DNA of 64,000 nt from Diphasiastrum complanatum. Its lineage: Eukaryota > Streptophyta > Lycopodiopsida > Lycopodiales > Lycopodiaceae. Under the pieces are notes generated by a model. It did no database searches and had not been told where the DNA came from. It was given only the letters and a program-made list of their open reading frames with translations. Numbering within the stretch: position 1 is the first letter of the stretch; each line of letters starts with the position of its first letter. Positions 23,730 through 33,675 of the stretch are shown piece after piece. The DNA lies in contig CM055110.1 of NCBI GenBank assembly GCA_029204225.1, forward strand, positions 36,917,065 to 36,981,064. The letters run 5' to 3'. Both the position numbers and the translations under genes were made by a program.

Positions 23730-24087
23730 TGTAAGAGATCCTAACACCACAGTAGGGCAAACACTAACTGAACCACCCAGCCTTGCCTACTCCCTGATAT
23801 GGAGCAAGCCCCTCCTAGCCCAGTGTGAGGCCTGGTAGCATGCATACTGCCAAGTGTCGGCCACGTGGCTCTGACGTGGCCGACTGCACGTCGGGACCCA
23901 ACGTGGGGCCCTATCCTACTGACAGGATCCCTAGCCTGTGTTAGGCCCGCCATAGCTATGGACCGTGTTGGGGCACACTACTCACACTGTCTTGCCCTGT
24001 TGGTCGTGTACGTTGGACGTGACCCTGACTGTGGTATCTGACCTCCTGTGTTCTCTAGGGTTCGGCACTAGTCAAGTGCTCGTAACA
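23730..24087 (-). repeat. Gypsy 5' LTR
   Basis: 358 bp with the same TGTAAGAGATCC and CTCGTAACA ends as the 3' LTR. Of about 21 differences between the two LTRs, about 19 are transitions. Confidence 0.95.
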
Positions 24088-24092
24088 GGTAG
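24088..24092. repeat. Target-site duplication GGTAG (right)
   Basis: Right copy of the 5-bp duplication; the first copy is at 17699-17703. Confidence 0.95.
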
Positions 24093-24245
24093 GATGGGGA
24101 AAATTAATTTTAATAGTTTTTGGGCATGTGGGAGCGAGCGAGGAGGGGCCTGATTTTTTTTTTTAAATTTGCGCTGGGGGTGGACGCGCCCTGGGAGCAC
24201 TTGCGTCCCTGGACGCGCGTTCGCGCCCAACCCCCGCTTCCTTAG
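24093..24245. repeat. hAT relic A 3' terminal segment
   Basis: Resumes the hAT sequence after the gypsy insertion. Contains GGACGCG/GCGTCC words and ends CCCGCTTCCTTAG, the same terminus as hAT copy B at 33336. Next to it on the right is CTTTAAAG, the expected place for an 8-bp target duplication. Confidence 0.75.
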
Positions 24246-24288
24246 CTTTAAAGTAAAAGCATAAATAACAAGAGTTTCAAGCATGGCC

Positions 24289-25386
24289 TCAAGTCTCTAG
24301 TTCCCCCCCCAAACACCCCCCCCTCGAGGCTCTATTCGCCCGCCTCGGAAGCTGTCGTCGTGGGGGCACTGGCATGGCCTCAAGCTCAAGTTCATCATCC
24401 CCATCATCAGACTCACCCTCATCCTCATCCTCATCCTCATCCTCATCCTCACCCTCAGTGGTGAATTCCTCATCTGAGTCAGAGGGACTCTCAGAGGTGT
24501 CTGAGACTACTGGATGGCTCGGATCCTTTCCTGCGCTCTTGGTCCTACGTGATGCAATAGCTCGAATGGTAGGCCCTGCGCAGTGCACACATTGGAATTA
24601 GGACTTAGGATCAACATTACTTTTAACTTACAAATTACAAATTACAATCTAGTATCTAGACTCTAGTATATCTACAAAGTACTAATATAAAGCAGTGAAT
24701 GTGGAATCGGGCATCAAAATCAACCTGCAACTGCTAAGGCCTCTCAATGGAATAAAACATACACATCCTCCTCCTATTCCTCCTCTTCATATGAATCAGA
24801 GAGAACACACTCCAATTTCTCTCGCATGCAATTGCTGCGCAATCTTGTGCGAGCACGCGGATGGCAAGTTTCTGCAACCTGGGAACATCATTCCCATACT
24901 TCATCCACCATGAAACAGGGCGCAATTGCCCTTCCTTTAGCATGGCACCTGCATGCGAAATCGAGGCACTTGGTCCTGAACATTCAACATTCAACATTCA
25001 TCACCATTCAAAATAGTGAATACTAAATACTTACTACTAACTTAGACTTCAATACATACCACATAGATGAAATTTGAATCATGATTCATGATGGCACCAA
25101 GTGGCAAGTGATAAGTTATAACTACCCAGTACTTACTACTTGCTAGTAGCTTGTAATTACTAATTACATACCTGAATGAATTCAAGTCATCCATGATGGA
25201 ATCTTGATCCCTAGGATCAGGATAGACAGAGGAGACGTAGGAATGCCATCCAAGCTTGAGCACTCGATCGTGGAATTGATCTTACTTCCTCCATAGTGGA
25301 TGAAGAAAGCAAGCCACGACATGCAAAGGTTGATGGAACCATTGCCACCTATCTAGAGATAGATCTCTTACTTCTTCCAGCCTGCA
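24289..25386 (-). pseudogene. hAT transposase C-terminal part (copy C)
   Basis: Three exon-like blocks on the minus strand. 25386-25180: WFHQPLHVVACFLHP, then KLGWHSYVSSVYPDPRDQDS, the region before the dimerisation domain in DUF659-type hATs, with one in-frame stop. 24975-24745, after acceptor TTCAG: LRPVSWWMKYGNDVPRLQKL and CERNWSVFSLIHMKRRNR, the hAT dimerisation domain. 24576-24289, after acceptor GCGCAG: SRRTKSAGKDPSHPVVSDTS, then a Glu/Asp repeat, ending in a stop. The exon-intron structure is preserved. The dimerisation domain lets hAT transposases form oligomers. The 5' part is cut off by sequence leading into the LTR at 25608. Confidence 0.8.
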
Positions 25387-25607
25387 AACAATCAAAACCA
25401 TCGAAAATTGGCTAGAATCAACCATAATCCATATGGCTATGGAAAAAGCCAATACTAATGGATCTTAGCAACATGCAAGTGGAAATACTAAGAGAACACC
25501 CACTTGGAGCCTTATTCACCACCAGGAAGAGATTCTCTACCAAGGAATCGACGAAAAGCTTCGCAGCTCCAAATCCTTCGATCTTCGTAAGCCTTGCTTT
25601 GATACCA

Positions 25608-26098
25608 CAGTAAGAAGAAGCAACTCAACATCTTGCGTACAAGACATACACAATGGAACAATAGTGGAGCCAAACCACCCAACCATGAAGAAGGTAATGA
25701 TGAATCTCCAATAGCTTCACCCCCGTGCCATAAACTAGGATGCAGGTGTAAAGACAAGAACCTGGCAATGAAATCACATAATTGAAATGGGAGTAGGGCA
25801 AGTTCCTACAGGAGGATATAGTCCCTGCTTTACCTGTATATGTGCCCATGCAAGCATACAGTATTCCCATACATGCAAGTCGTTACTATTGATACTCTAC
25901 ACCATGCCAATAACCATCCTAACCCATGCAATAGCTCCACATGTCAGTGAATGTGTGACTGGGTCCTCACAAGGTTTTTATTACATTTTTGGCCTAGTTC
26001 CAAATAATGAGGCATAACCAATAATCTTGAATACTGGAGTACTAGGTATCCAAGTCCAAGATTATGTCGAATCCTATATACAAGATGTGGACGTAACA
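25608..26098 (-). repeat. LTR with adjacent primer-binding site
   Basis: Ends GGACGTAACA at 26098. Immediately left of its other end the minus strand reads TGGTATCAAAGC (near 25597-25608), a tRNA-Met-type primer-binding site, so this is the 5' LTR of a minus-strand retroelement of which only about 100 bp of leader remains. A related LTR-like copy is at about 41510-41939. ACATGCAAGTGGAA occurs on both sides (about 25473 and 26111), perhaps marking the recombination that removed the rest. Confidence 0.7.
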
Positions 26099-26881
26099 AA
26101 TATGCTATGACATGCAAGTGGAATTTGCCAATCCTAGTATAGTATTGATCAAGTCTTGTAGGTTACTAGATAGACATGTAGTGTCACCAAATATTGTTGG
26201 TGGTTCTTGCATAAAGGCAGAGTTTTAAAAAGGGAGAGGGGTCCCCATCTTGACCCCTCATTACATAGATGATAGTTCATGTTACGAATTGATGTGATGC
26301 AGTTGAGTAGATGCCTTTTCTTTACATTACATGCAATTAAGATCTATAATAGTATATCAACCACTCCATGCATGTAAGTGAAATTCCTTGTTTCTAGGTA
26401 CTTGCATGTACTTATCCCATTGGCATCATTGCATGTAATGGTTAATGCTTTTTTCTAGTGCCTTTTAAACATCAAAGATAAATGTCTACTCGTCATATGA
26501 CCAACTGAAAGCAAGAGAATCCATTAAAAGACTAGGACTAAAGTATATTAAACAAAAATGTGAAGAGTTTGTGCCAAATGTGAATGGACTTTATTGTAAG
26601 ATCCTCTACAAGTGCCACAGTCCCTACGCACGACATCCTGGCATGAAAGTTATTTCATCTAGTGTAACATTCCTTGTCAAGTGTGGGTACTATATCTATT
26701 TGAAATATCCTATAGTTCTTGGAAAAGCATTTCTATCATTTTGAGATATCTCGTGGTTGGTGTGAAAGCATCTCTATGGACATGAGAAATACCATGGTTG
26801 ATGGGAAAGCATCTTCACAAACTCTATCATTAAATCACTGAGGACCCAAGTGGGGTGGGGGGGGGGGACCTAAGTAGCCAA
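26099..26881. other. No recognisable gene
   Basis: Non-coding, with a G-run near 26859-26868. Several ACATGCAAGTG/CATGTAAGTG words recur. Nothing else supported. Confidence 0.5.
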
Positions 26882-26989
26882 ATGGCTCAAGCCTCATATG
26901 AATCTATCATCTAATATCTATGCATGCAATGTGCATGATGCAACATGGGCCATGGCACATGCTCCTAGTCTCCAGAGCTCATAACCGCC

Positions 26990-27560
26990 TAGACCTCGTC
27001 GCCCTTGGGAGCATCTCCTGTACAATGGGGGCCTCTGACTCCTCATGATCATCACTCTCCTCATCCGAGTCAGAGGACTCTATATCGCCCTCCTCTATGT
27101 AACCATCTGGACTCTTTGAAGTCTCCTTTGAATCATCAGCACTAGGCTCCTCATCTGCAACTACTACACAAGACCGTCTAGGAGGATGAGAGCTCGAAGC
27201 CTCTCACGGGAGCGTCCTGATCTTACATGAAGCCCCTTGAGTGCTAGGTCCTACACAATACATATAGGGAGAATTGGAATTAGAATTGATAATTTATAAA
27301 TTACAAGTTACAACTTATAACGGTTTCAATAACGTCTGGACTTGAATCTTGTGCGACATGACACGTCAATATCTAATTTGCAAGTTCGAAGTTGTAAGTC
27401 TGTAACCTGTAGAGCATCCTCATAGAGGAATCTATAAACGTCTTGCTCCTCTTGAGATATGACTAGCAATTCTGGAACCTTTGTGATATCAATCTTAGCT
27501 AGATTGACCTACACAAATTACATCACGAATCACAACTCACAATTCATGTCACAAATCATG
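26990..27560 (-). pseudogene. hAT tail exons, left arm
   Basis: Minus strand. The acidic tail exon (about 27255-26990) encodes a serine/aspartate/glutamate-rich tail of the same type as the right arm. The upstream exon (about 27515-27415) carries the counterpart of VNLEEIDITKVLQLPVVSHE. Point changes differ from the right arm. Confidence 0.65.
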
Positions 27561-27799
27561 ATTTTCCAATTTCAATTAAAACGTGTTGCACGAGTGACAA
27601 ATCACGATTCACAATAGACCTACAAATGATAATTCTGGATAAATTTTAATTGCACCGGCTCTTGTGTGCCTTGCAATCCAACCTTAAATTGTTGGCCTAT
27701 TATTTGCAAGACTATTGTGTGAATCGTGATTCATCACTTGTGCAACGTGCTTTAATCGAAATTAGAAAATCACACGAATTGTGAAACGTGATTGGTGAT

Positions 27800-28347
27800 G
27801 TGATTTGTGCAAGTCAATCTAGAGGAGATTGATATCACAAAGGTTCTACAACTGCCAGTCGTATCTCACGAGGAGCAAGACGTGTATAGACTCCTCTATG
27901 ACGATGCTTTGCTATCTGCAGGTTATAAAGTACAACTTTGAACTTGCAAATTAGATATTGACGTGTCACGTTGCACAAGACTCAAGTCGAGACGTTATTG
28001 AAACTGTTCTAAGTTTTAACTTGTAATTTGTAAATTATCAATTCAAATTACAATTCCCTATGTGTATTGTGCAACACCCAGCACTCAAGGGGCTTCACGT
28101 AGGATTAGGACGCTCTAGGGAGAGGCTTCAAGCTCTCGTCCTCCTCGATGGTCTCGTGCAGTAGTTGCAGATGAGGACCCTAGTGTTGATGATTCAGAAG
28201 AGACTTCAGACAGTCCAAATGGTTACACTGAGGAGGGCAATACAGAGTCCTCTGACTCAGATGAGGAGAGTGATGATCATGAGGAGTCAAAGGCCTCCAT
28301 TGTACAAGAGACGCTCCCAAGGGCGATGAGGTTTAGGCGGTTATGAG
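27800..28347 (+). pseudogene. hAT tail exons, right arm
   Basis: Plus strand. Exon about 27808-27920: VNLEEIDITKVLQLPVVSHE and QDVYRLLYDDALLSA, ending at a donor-like CTGCAG|GT. Exon about 28073-28347: GASRRIRT, one stop, then EASSSRPPRWSRAVVADEDP and ESSDSDEESDDHEESKAS, ending MRFRRL and a stop. It resembles the acidic C-terminal tail of hAT copy C. Confidence 0.7.
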
Positions 28348-28443
28348 CTCTAGAGAGTAGGAGCATGTGCCATGGCCCATGTTGCATCATGCACATTCCA
28401 TGCATAGATATTGTATGATAGATTCATATGAGGCTTGAGCCAT

Positions 28444-29413
28444 GAGGCTATGACATAGATTATGTAGTCCTGAAACCTATTATGATTATACATGATACAT
28501 TTTATTTCCTATTAGAATTTCAATTTTGGATGATGTTCGTTCAATGAATCACAATTCACGATCTATGTTTATTAACTTCTTGCCATGAATGACGATTCCT
28601 GAATCCTGATCTTGGTATTTGATTTTTATTTTGTAAGTGGCATGTGAGCACTTTATCTGCATTGTCATCGGTCAATGTATATGTCCAACGTCCAATGACT
28701 TCACTTAGCATTGTATGTCTGCATCGTGATTTGTAATATGTATCATGATATATGTACATTGTAATTTGATGAGACTTGAATGTGTACAATGTCACAGAGT
28801 CCAAAGTCCAGACTCAAGAGTCACAGTTGAAACTTGAAATTTGAATCATATGTAGAATTTAGAATGTTCAATGCATTATGAATTTAAGTTCCTGATTTGA
28901 GAATCTAGTTACCCGAGTCAAAAGTCTCCAATCTTAAACACTAAATGCACAATACATTATGCTAAATTCTACAATGTAATAAATTTTAATGCAGTATCTA
29001 CTATGGAGTCTCAATCAGATCCACATCCACTACAGACTACAGTCTAGACTCTACAATGTGCATTTTGCATTGTGCACGAAACCTTAATATTTGAGAATCA
29101 AAAAGTGAGCACTGAGGCCTGTATGAAATTTGAATAATGAAAGTTTAAGTTGAAACAACAAAGTTGCTCAAGATTGAAGAAGCGATATGTCTCTCGAGAC
29201 TCGAAGAAAACCAAACAAAATTATCAAGTGTAGAAATCTTTAAAGTGAAGTCCACTAGTGCACTTGTCCAATGTCAAGATTCAACATCTACATTAGTGAG
29301 TCGTGATTAGCGTAAATCTCATCTATGATTCTATCGATGTTGTTGAATGTTCAAAGCTACCAAGAGATAAGTACTTATCTAATATCAATGGCAAATGCTC
29401 TAGAGTTTGTTGA

Positions 29414-29455
<42 letters not shown>

Positions 29456-30584
29456 CAATTTGAATTTGTTAGAACCGGATGTCCGGTGAATCATGCTTGA
29501 AACATTACTTGAATGCTTAATGTACAATGTTAGTAGTATGTAGTTATGTCTACAACCTAATTTGTAGAATATAGATGCTAAATTCATGCTTGGATACCTT
29601 AAAACCAAAAAAAATTGCAACTTGACCGATTCAGCCAATTTAGTTTCCAGATGTGCGGCTCAAATCGGTTTGAACCAGTTGAATCGGTCCGATTCGATCG
29701 GCCGATTTGAACTATGCATGCTCTATTGCCTGTTGAATAAAAAATGGTGGAGCTGGCGGATCTTCAAAGTGCAAGATAAATCTAGAATAATGCCCAAACA
29801 TCATTAACAAGGAATGAAATCTTTGTATGAATTCCACCCACATATTTTGATATTGCTTTCCATAATGCGAGAATAGACTATCTTCTACAACATCGACTTG
29901 AGAAATCATTGGCCTTACATGCATGAACATTGAATATATGTCCCAAAACACTTTCCTAGATGTTTCAAAAGAGTAGACCAACAAGCTGAATTTCTGTCAC
30001 TTCTCCAAACTTGAAAGACAAACTTGGCTATGACAAACGCTAAAGCTAAAGAGCAAAGCTCATTGACTCTTTTCCATTCACATGCAAGGAATATGAATGT
30101 GCATCAAAACCAAAATTCCACAAGTACCATGTACAATAAAGTTGTTATTCGAGTAAAGCAAACTTGGATACTTGCATAGTGCTATGACTGTAGCAATTCG
30201 TTTGTTCATATGAACATCTCCACAGTGATTCACTTTAGCAACTTACAAGAATTGAATTGTCAACCAGATCTAGTGTTCTCAACGTTATCTTTGAGACAGG
30301 CATTTTCCGAGTGATTTTTAGGTTTCTTTGGTGCTAGACGTGGTGCAATTGAACCTTGCTACTTCTGAAACACTCACTGGTTCTTGGATTTTTTAGTTCA
30401 TTGAGTACCCCTATTCACATGTCTCATGCATTTAGAATAAGTTCTTGATTCACCCTTGTTATAAGATGCCATTAAAAGTAGCTAAACATAAGCATGTATG
30501 CATATCTAAACATGCATTGTAGAAATGAGCCACAAAAATTTATCAAATAAATTGGTTCACGAAAACCACTTGAATAGTACAATC
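28444..30584. other. No recognisable gene
   Basis: Non-coding sequence with a (CT)n tract at 29417-29452 and a patch rich in AATCGGT/CCGATT words at about 29660-29707. No motif supports a gene. Confidence 0.5.
29417..29452. repeat. (CT)18 microsatellite
   Basis: Uninterrupted CT dinucleotide run of about 36 bp. Confidence 0.95.
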
Positions 30585-31074
30585 TAGACATGAGGGCGGA
30601 CGCAGCCTTTTGGCGTCCGCGTCCGAAGCCCGGACCCGGACGCGTCCGTCCCAATTTTTTTTAAAAAATTTTCTGAACGCTTCCAGCGTCCGGACACAGA
30701 CGAGTCCGGGGCCCATAACGCGTCCGGGCCTCGGACTCGTTTTTTAATTTTTTTTTATTTTTAAAAAAAAAAAAAACCAAAAGGGCGCGCAGGCAGCGGA
30801 ATAGTGCGCAGAAGCCCGAGAAGCTGAGAGAGGAGAGAGAGAGGGCGGGAGGGAGAGAGAGAGTGTGAGTGAGGGAGAGAGAGAGTGTGTGCATTTGGGT
30901 GGGTTATGGTGTGTGTGTGTGTGTGTGGGTTAGTTGATTTGTGTATGCATCTGTGTGTGTGTGGTGATTTGTGTGTGAGAGAGAGGAAGAGACAGAGAGT
31001 GTGTGTGAGAGAGAGAGAGGATTTGTGTGTGTGTGTGTGCGCGCGCGCGTGTACGAGACATGGTGTGTGTGTGT

Positions 31075-31120
31075 GAGTTTAGGGTTTAGGGTCTGCGTGC
31101 TTGGGTTTGGGGTTTAGGAG
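31075..31120. repeat. Short telomere-like motif (TTTAGGG)
   Basis: GAGTTTAGGGTTTAGGG near 31077-31092, followed by degenerate GGGTTT copies. An inverted counterpart CCCTAAACCCTAAACCCC lies at about 32661-32680, on the other side of the hAT coding region. Confidence 0.7.

Positions 31121-31122
<2 letters not shown>

Positions 31123-31168
<46 letters not shown>
31123..31168. repeat. (GA)n microsatellite
   Basis: About 23 GA units; a second, shorter run is at 31195-31211, just before the BED-finger start codon. Confidence 0.95.
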
Positions 31169-31171
<3 letters not shown>

Positions 31172-31211
31172 GATTTGCGTGCTTGTGTGTGATTGAGAGA
31201 GAGAGAGAGAG

Positions 31212-31343
31212 ATGGCTGCTCGTCCCATTTGGGATGAGGTGGAGTTGATGCCCGACAAAAAGTGGCGTTGCCCTTTTTGTCGAAAGCAGTTCACAGGGAA
31301 CGCCTCTCGGGTTCAAGCACATTTGGGGGGATCGCGAGTCTGA
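31212..31343 (+). pseudogene. hAT BED zinc-finger exon
   Basis: From ATG 31212: MAARPIWDEVELMPDKKWRC, then PFCRKQFTGNASRVQAHLGG, then SRV and a stop. C-x2-C followed by a spaced H is the BED finger that opens DUF659-type hAT transposases and binds DNA. The stop follows AHLGGSRV, where a second histidine or cysteine would be expected, so the finger is incomplete. It is directly preceded by a (GA)n tract, which may be the leader or promoter of the transposase gene. Confidence 0.8.
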
Positions 31344-31471
31344 CCCACGGGGGGGCGCTACGAGATCGGCGTTTGTATGGTCATCACCTCTGCGGAGAGG
31401 GCTCGCATTCTCGAGGCATATGCTGAGCCAAGTGCTGAGCCCGACGAGTTGTCCACAAATGCCGCGGACTG
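31344..31471 (+). other. Deletion junction in hAT B
   Basis: Links the BED finger to the dimerisation domain in only about 130 bp. The DUF659 core and the rest of the RNase H-like fold, present in part at 15421-15690, are missing. Confidence 0.6.
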
Positions 31472-32320
31472 TGTTTCCACTGGTCAACGTTCAGCCTTGT
31501 TCACACGAACAGGCGGAACCGTCTGCTGACGACTGAGCGATGCAATGACTTGGTGTACTACAACACCAACACCAGGGTGGTTCGACGCATCACGGACAGC
31601 ATGAGGGCAGGAGGTGTAGGCTCCCTACTGTTGCAGGTATATGTCTATGCTCTAACATTTGCTTTCGAATTAGTTTAAGACATTCAGTTTAATGCCCTCA
31701 CGGTTGCTTCGGCTATTCTCACGAATGATTGACTTGTGTAGGTCAATCCCGATGAGTGCCTAGTTGCAGCGGCCGATCATGAGGCAGAGCCAGAGGTTGA
31801 TCCAGACGATGCCGCTTGGCGTGCTCTGCGGGGTGATCCCGAGGATGATGCTGACACCGAGGAGACCACCCCCCTCCCTGCTGACGTTCCATTGCCCTCC
31901 TCTGATGTTGAGCCCACATATGATTTAGACAAGACGGTCGACCTTGCAGAGGATGGTCCACGTGCCCCACCCAGTACTCCCGCTTCACGCCCCCTTTCAG
32001 ATGATTGCTGGTCAGAGTTTGCGAGGGAGACAGAGGCTGCCGCCCAGAGATAGATCGCGCAGAGACGACTCAGAGCATCACAGACAGTCGATTCTTCTCA
32101 GAGACCCCCTCGTGGCAGAGGGAGAACCCCAGGCAGGAGTGTACCACAAAGGGTTCCTTCCGGCAGACCCAGAGGCAGGCCAGCCAAGAGGGGACGCACC
32201 GATGATTTTTCTAGTCGTCTCTTGGCAGGCGTTGGCCTAGACTTGGAGGAGTCCCAGATGCCTCTAGACTCCCAGCCAGACTTTGTATTTGACACCCCTG
32301 CAGATGCATCTGGCACGTAG
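31472..32320 (+). pseudogene. hAT dimerisation domain and AT-hook tail
   Basis: Exon 31472-31636 reads CFHWSTFSLVHTNRRNRLLT and TERCNDLVYYNTNTRVVRRI, the C-terminal half of the hAT dimerisation domain (compare CERNWS). Donor CAG|GTAT and acceptor GTAG|GT bound an intron 31637-31741, phase 0. The next exon (31742-32320) encodes an acidic tail starting VNPDECLVAAADHEAEPEVD, one internal TAG at 32051, then the basic SGRPRGRPAKRGR, which matches an AT-hook, and ends DTPADASGT with a stop at 32318. The single premature stop suggests moderate age. Confidence 0.8.
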
Positions 32321-32512
32321 AGGGATGATTTTTTTAGCACAGACTTGTAGATATTGATACACACAGACTATCATGTATATTGGCATCAGATGAGATGTAT
32401 ATATTTTTTTACAGTTTATTCGTGTCATGGCTAATTTAATTTATCATGGTTGCTTACAAATGGTTTGCTCTGAAATTTGAATGGTTAGGTAGAAATGGTT
32501 TGCTCCGCGCAA

Positions 32513-32514
<2 letters not shown>

Positions 32515-32567
<53 letters not shown>
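32515..32567. repeat. (GA)n microsatellite
   Basis: About 26 GA units inside hAT B. Another run of about 11 units lies at 33007-33028. Confidence 0.95.
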
Positions 32568-32569
<2 letters not shown>

Positions 32570-33346
32570 AGCACATCTGCATGTCTCTCATAACATCTGC
32601 ATCATGTTCAACCATTCAACATAACACGCTAAACCCGACACTCTAACAAATGGCACCGTTAACATAACACCCTAAACCCTAAACCCCATAGCCATAACCA
32701 CCAAAACAAGCCACAGCCATAATCATCATAACCACAGCCATAAACATCATCAACCCCACATCCTCATTGTGTCGCAGGCATTGCACCACAGGTATGTGCA
32801 GATTCAACATCAAAGCAGCACTTGTGTAATGTGTAGAATGCATTAATGGTCCAGGAATACAGTCCACAGGTTCGTGATCCCGATACGAACCCAAGGGATC
32901 GAACCCAAGAGAAGAACGTGGTTAAAAGTTTTCTAGATGAAGGGCATGGGCATTTGCCACGCACAAAGAACACGACGATACTTCTCCCAAAAAATCTTCT
33001 GGTCTTGAGAGAGAGAGAGAGAGAGAGTCTATTGTCTGAGGAAAGTAAATTTGGACGATTCCTGCCATGGCACGACATGCAATTTCCCGAGCATTCCTAT
33101 TTTTTAACAGGACGGGGCAGGTGGGTGCCAGACACCCTTTGATAATTTATTCCGAGGGGGGGGGTAGGGGTCATAAATAGTTTTTATTTCACTTTCGGGA
33201 TGTGGGACACTGAGGGCAGGGGCCTGTATTTTTTTTTCTTTTTTTCTTTTTTTTTTTTTTGAAAAATGCCCGACGCGTCCACCCCCGGACGCACCCCTGA
33301 GGCGTCCGCGTCCACGTCCAGGGTCCGCTTCCTTAGGTACAATCTA

Positions 33347-33665
33347 TAGAAACTTTGCGCAACTTTAATTACCTTATAATAGTATCTAAACCTCCACAAC
33401 ACTCAATGCTGAAAACTTGAATCTAATAAGCAATAAAACGTTTATAAGCAAATACTTTTCTAACAAGCAGAAAGCCTAAGGCTGACATTGACTGCCTAAA
33501 GAGCAATCCAACTGGATAGGTAGAGTCCCTAAAGACATTGTGTATTTTTGTCTAACATGGCAGAGAGATATAGTAAAAGAAAATCTGTATAAGCTTTGAC
33601 ACTTAAGGTAGATCAATCAGACAAAGGAAGATGTAACTTTTTTTACATCCCTAAATGTTGTTTTT
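33347..33665. other. No recognisable gene
   Basis: Short intronic spacer between hAT B and the foldback MITE; nothing seen. Confidence 0.5.
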
Positions 33666-33675
33666 TCCCAAACCA

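Larger units (their letters stand above)
17704..24087 (-). mobile_element. Complete Ty3/gypsy chromovirus (minus), degenerate
   Basis: A 6.4-kb element bounded by two 358-bp LTRs (TG...CA), a tRNA-Met-type primer-binding site beside the right LTR, a polypurine tract beside the left LTR and a 5-bp target duplication. Minus-strand order is gag, CCHC knuckle, protease, RT, RNase H, integrase, chromodomain, the order of plant chromoviruses. Stops and frameshifts occur in most domains. By hand count the LTRs differ at about 21 of 358 positions, so the insertion is not recent. Confidence 0.95.
15421..24245 (+). mobile_element. hAT transposon relic A (hosts nested gypsy)
   Basis: A BED/DUF659-type hAT relic interrupted by the gypsy element at 17704-24087. 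The plus-strand DUF659 exon starts at 15421, two tandem arrays follow, and the 3' terminal segment resumes after the insertion and ends CCGCTTCCTTAG at 24245. The same 3' terminus closes hAT copy B at 33336, and the two copies share matching stretches (17641-17700 with 33110-33170, and 24093-24245 with 33171-33336). The left terminus and target duplication were not identified, so the start is only that of the first recognisable exon. Confidence 0.7.
26882..28443. repeat. Large inverted repeat of hAT 3' ends
   Basis: Left arm about 26882-27617 and right arm about 27712-28443 are reverse complements with moderate divergence; the outer ends are ATGGCTCAAGCCTCATATGA and its complement. The centre is under about 95 bp, and similarity weakens gradually there. 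Each arm carries the same hAT 3' coding exons reading outward (left arm minus, right arm plus). Confidence 0.9.
30585..33336 (+). mobile_element. Internally deleted hAT transposon B
   Basis: About 2.75 kb bounded by GTACAATC on both sides (30577-30584 and 33337-33344), an 8-bp target duplication typical of hAT (the identity runs to 10 bp). Terminal sequences TAGACATGAGGGCGGAC and, reversed from the right, CTAAGGAAGCGGAC form short imperfect inverted repeats. Both subterminal regions are rich in GCGTCC/GGACGC words, as expected for transposase binding. Inside are a BED finger exon, a dimerisation domain and a C-terminal tail, but no DUF659 core. Confidence 0.85.

Noticed and set aside
24374-24601. 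Serine-rich plus-strand reading frame
   Set aside because: Antisense of the acidic Glu/Asp tail of the hAT transposase on the minus strand.
30885-31076. Cys/Val-rich reading frame in a (GT)n/(GA)n region, and an opposite-strand serine/leucine frame
   Set aside because: Produced by simple repeats; no conserved domain.
31090-31110. True interstitial telomere array
   Set aside because: Only two or three TTTAGGG-like units; too short for telomeric DNA.
32005-32240. Overlapping plus-strand ORFs of 66 and 98 aa
   Set aside because: Out-of-frame shadows of the hAT AT-hook tail.
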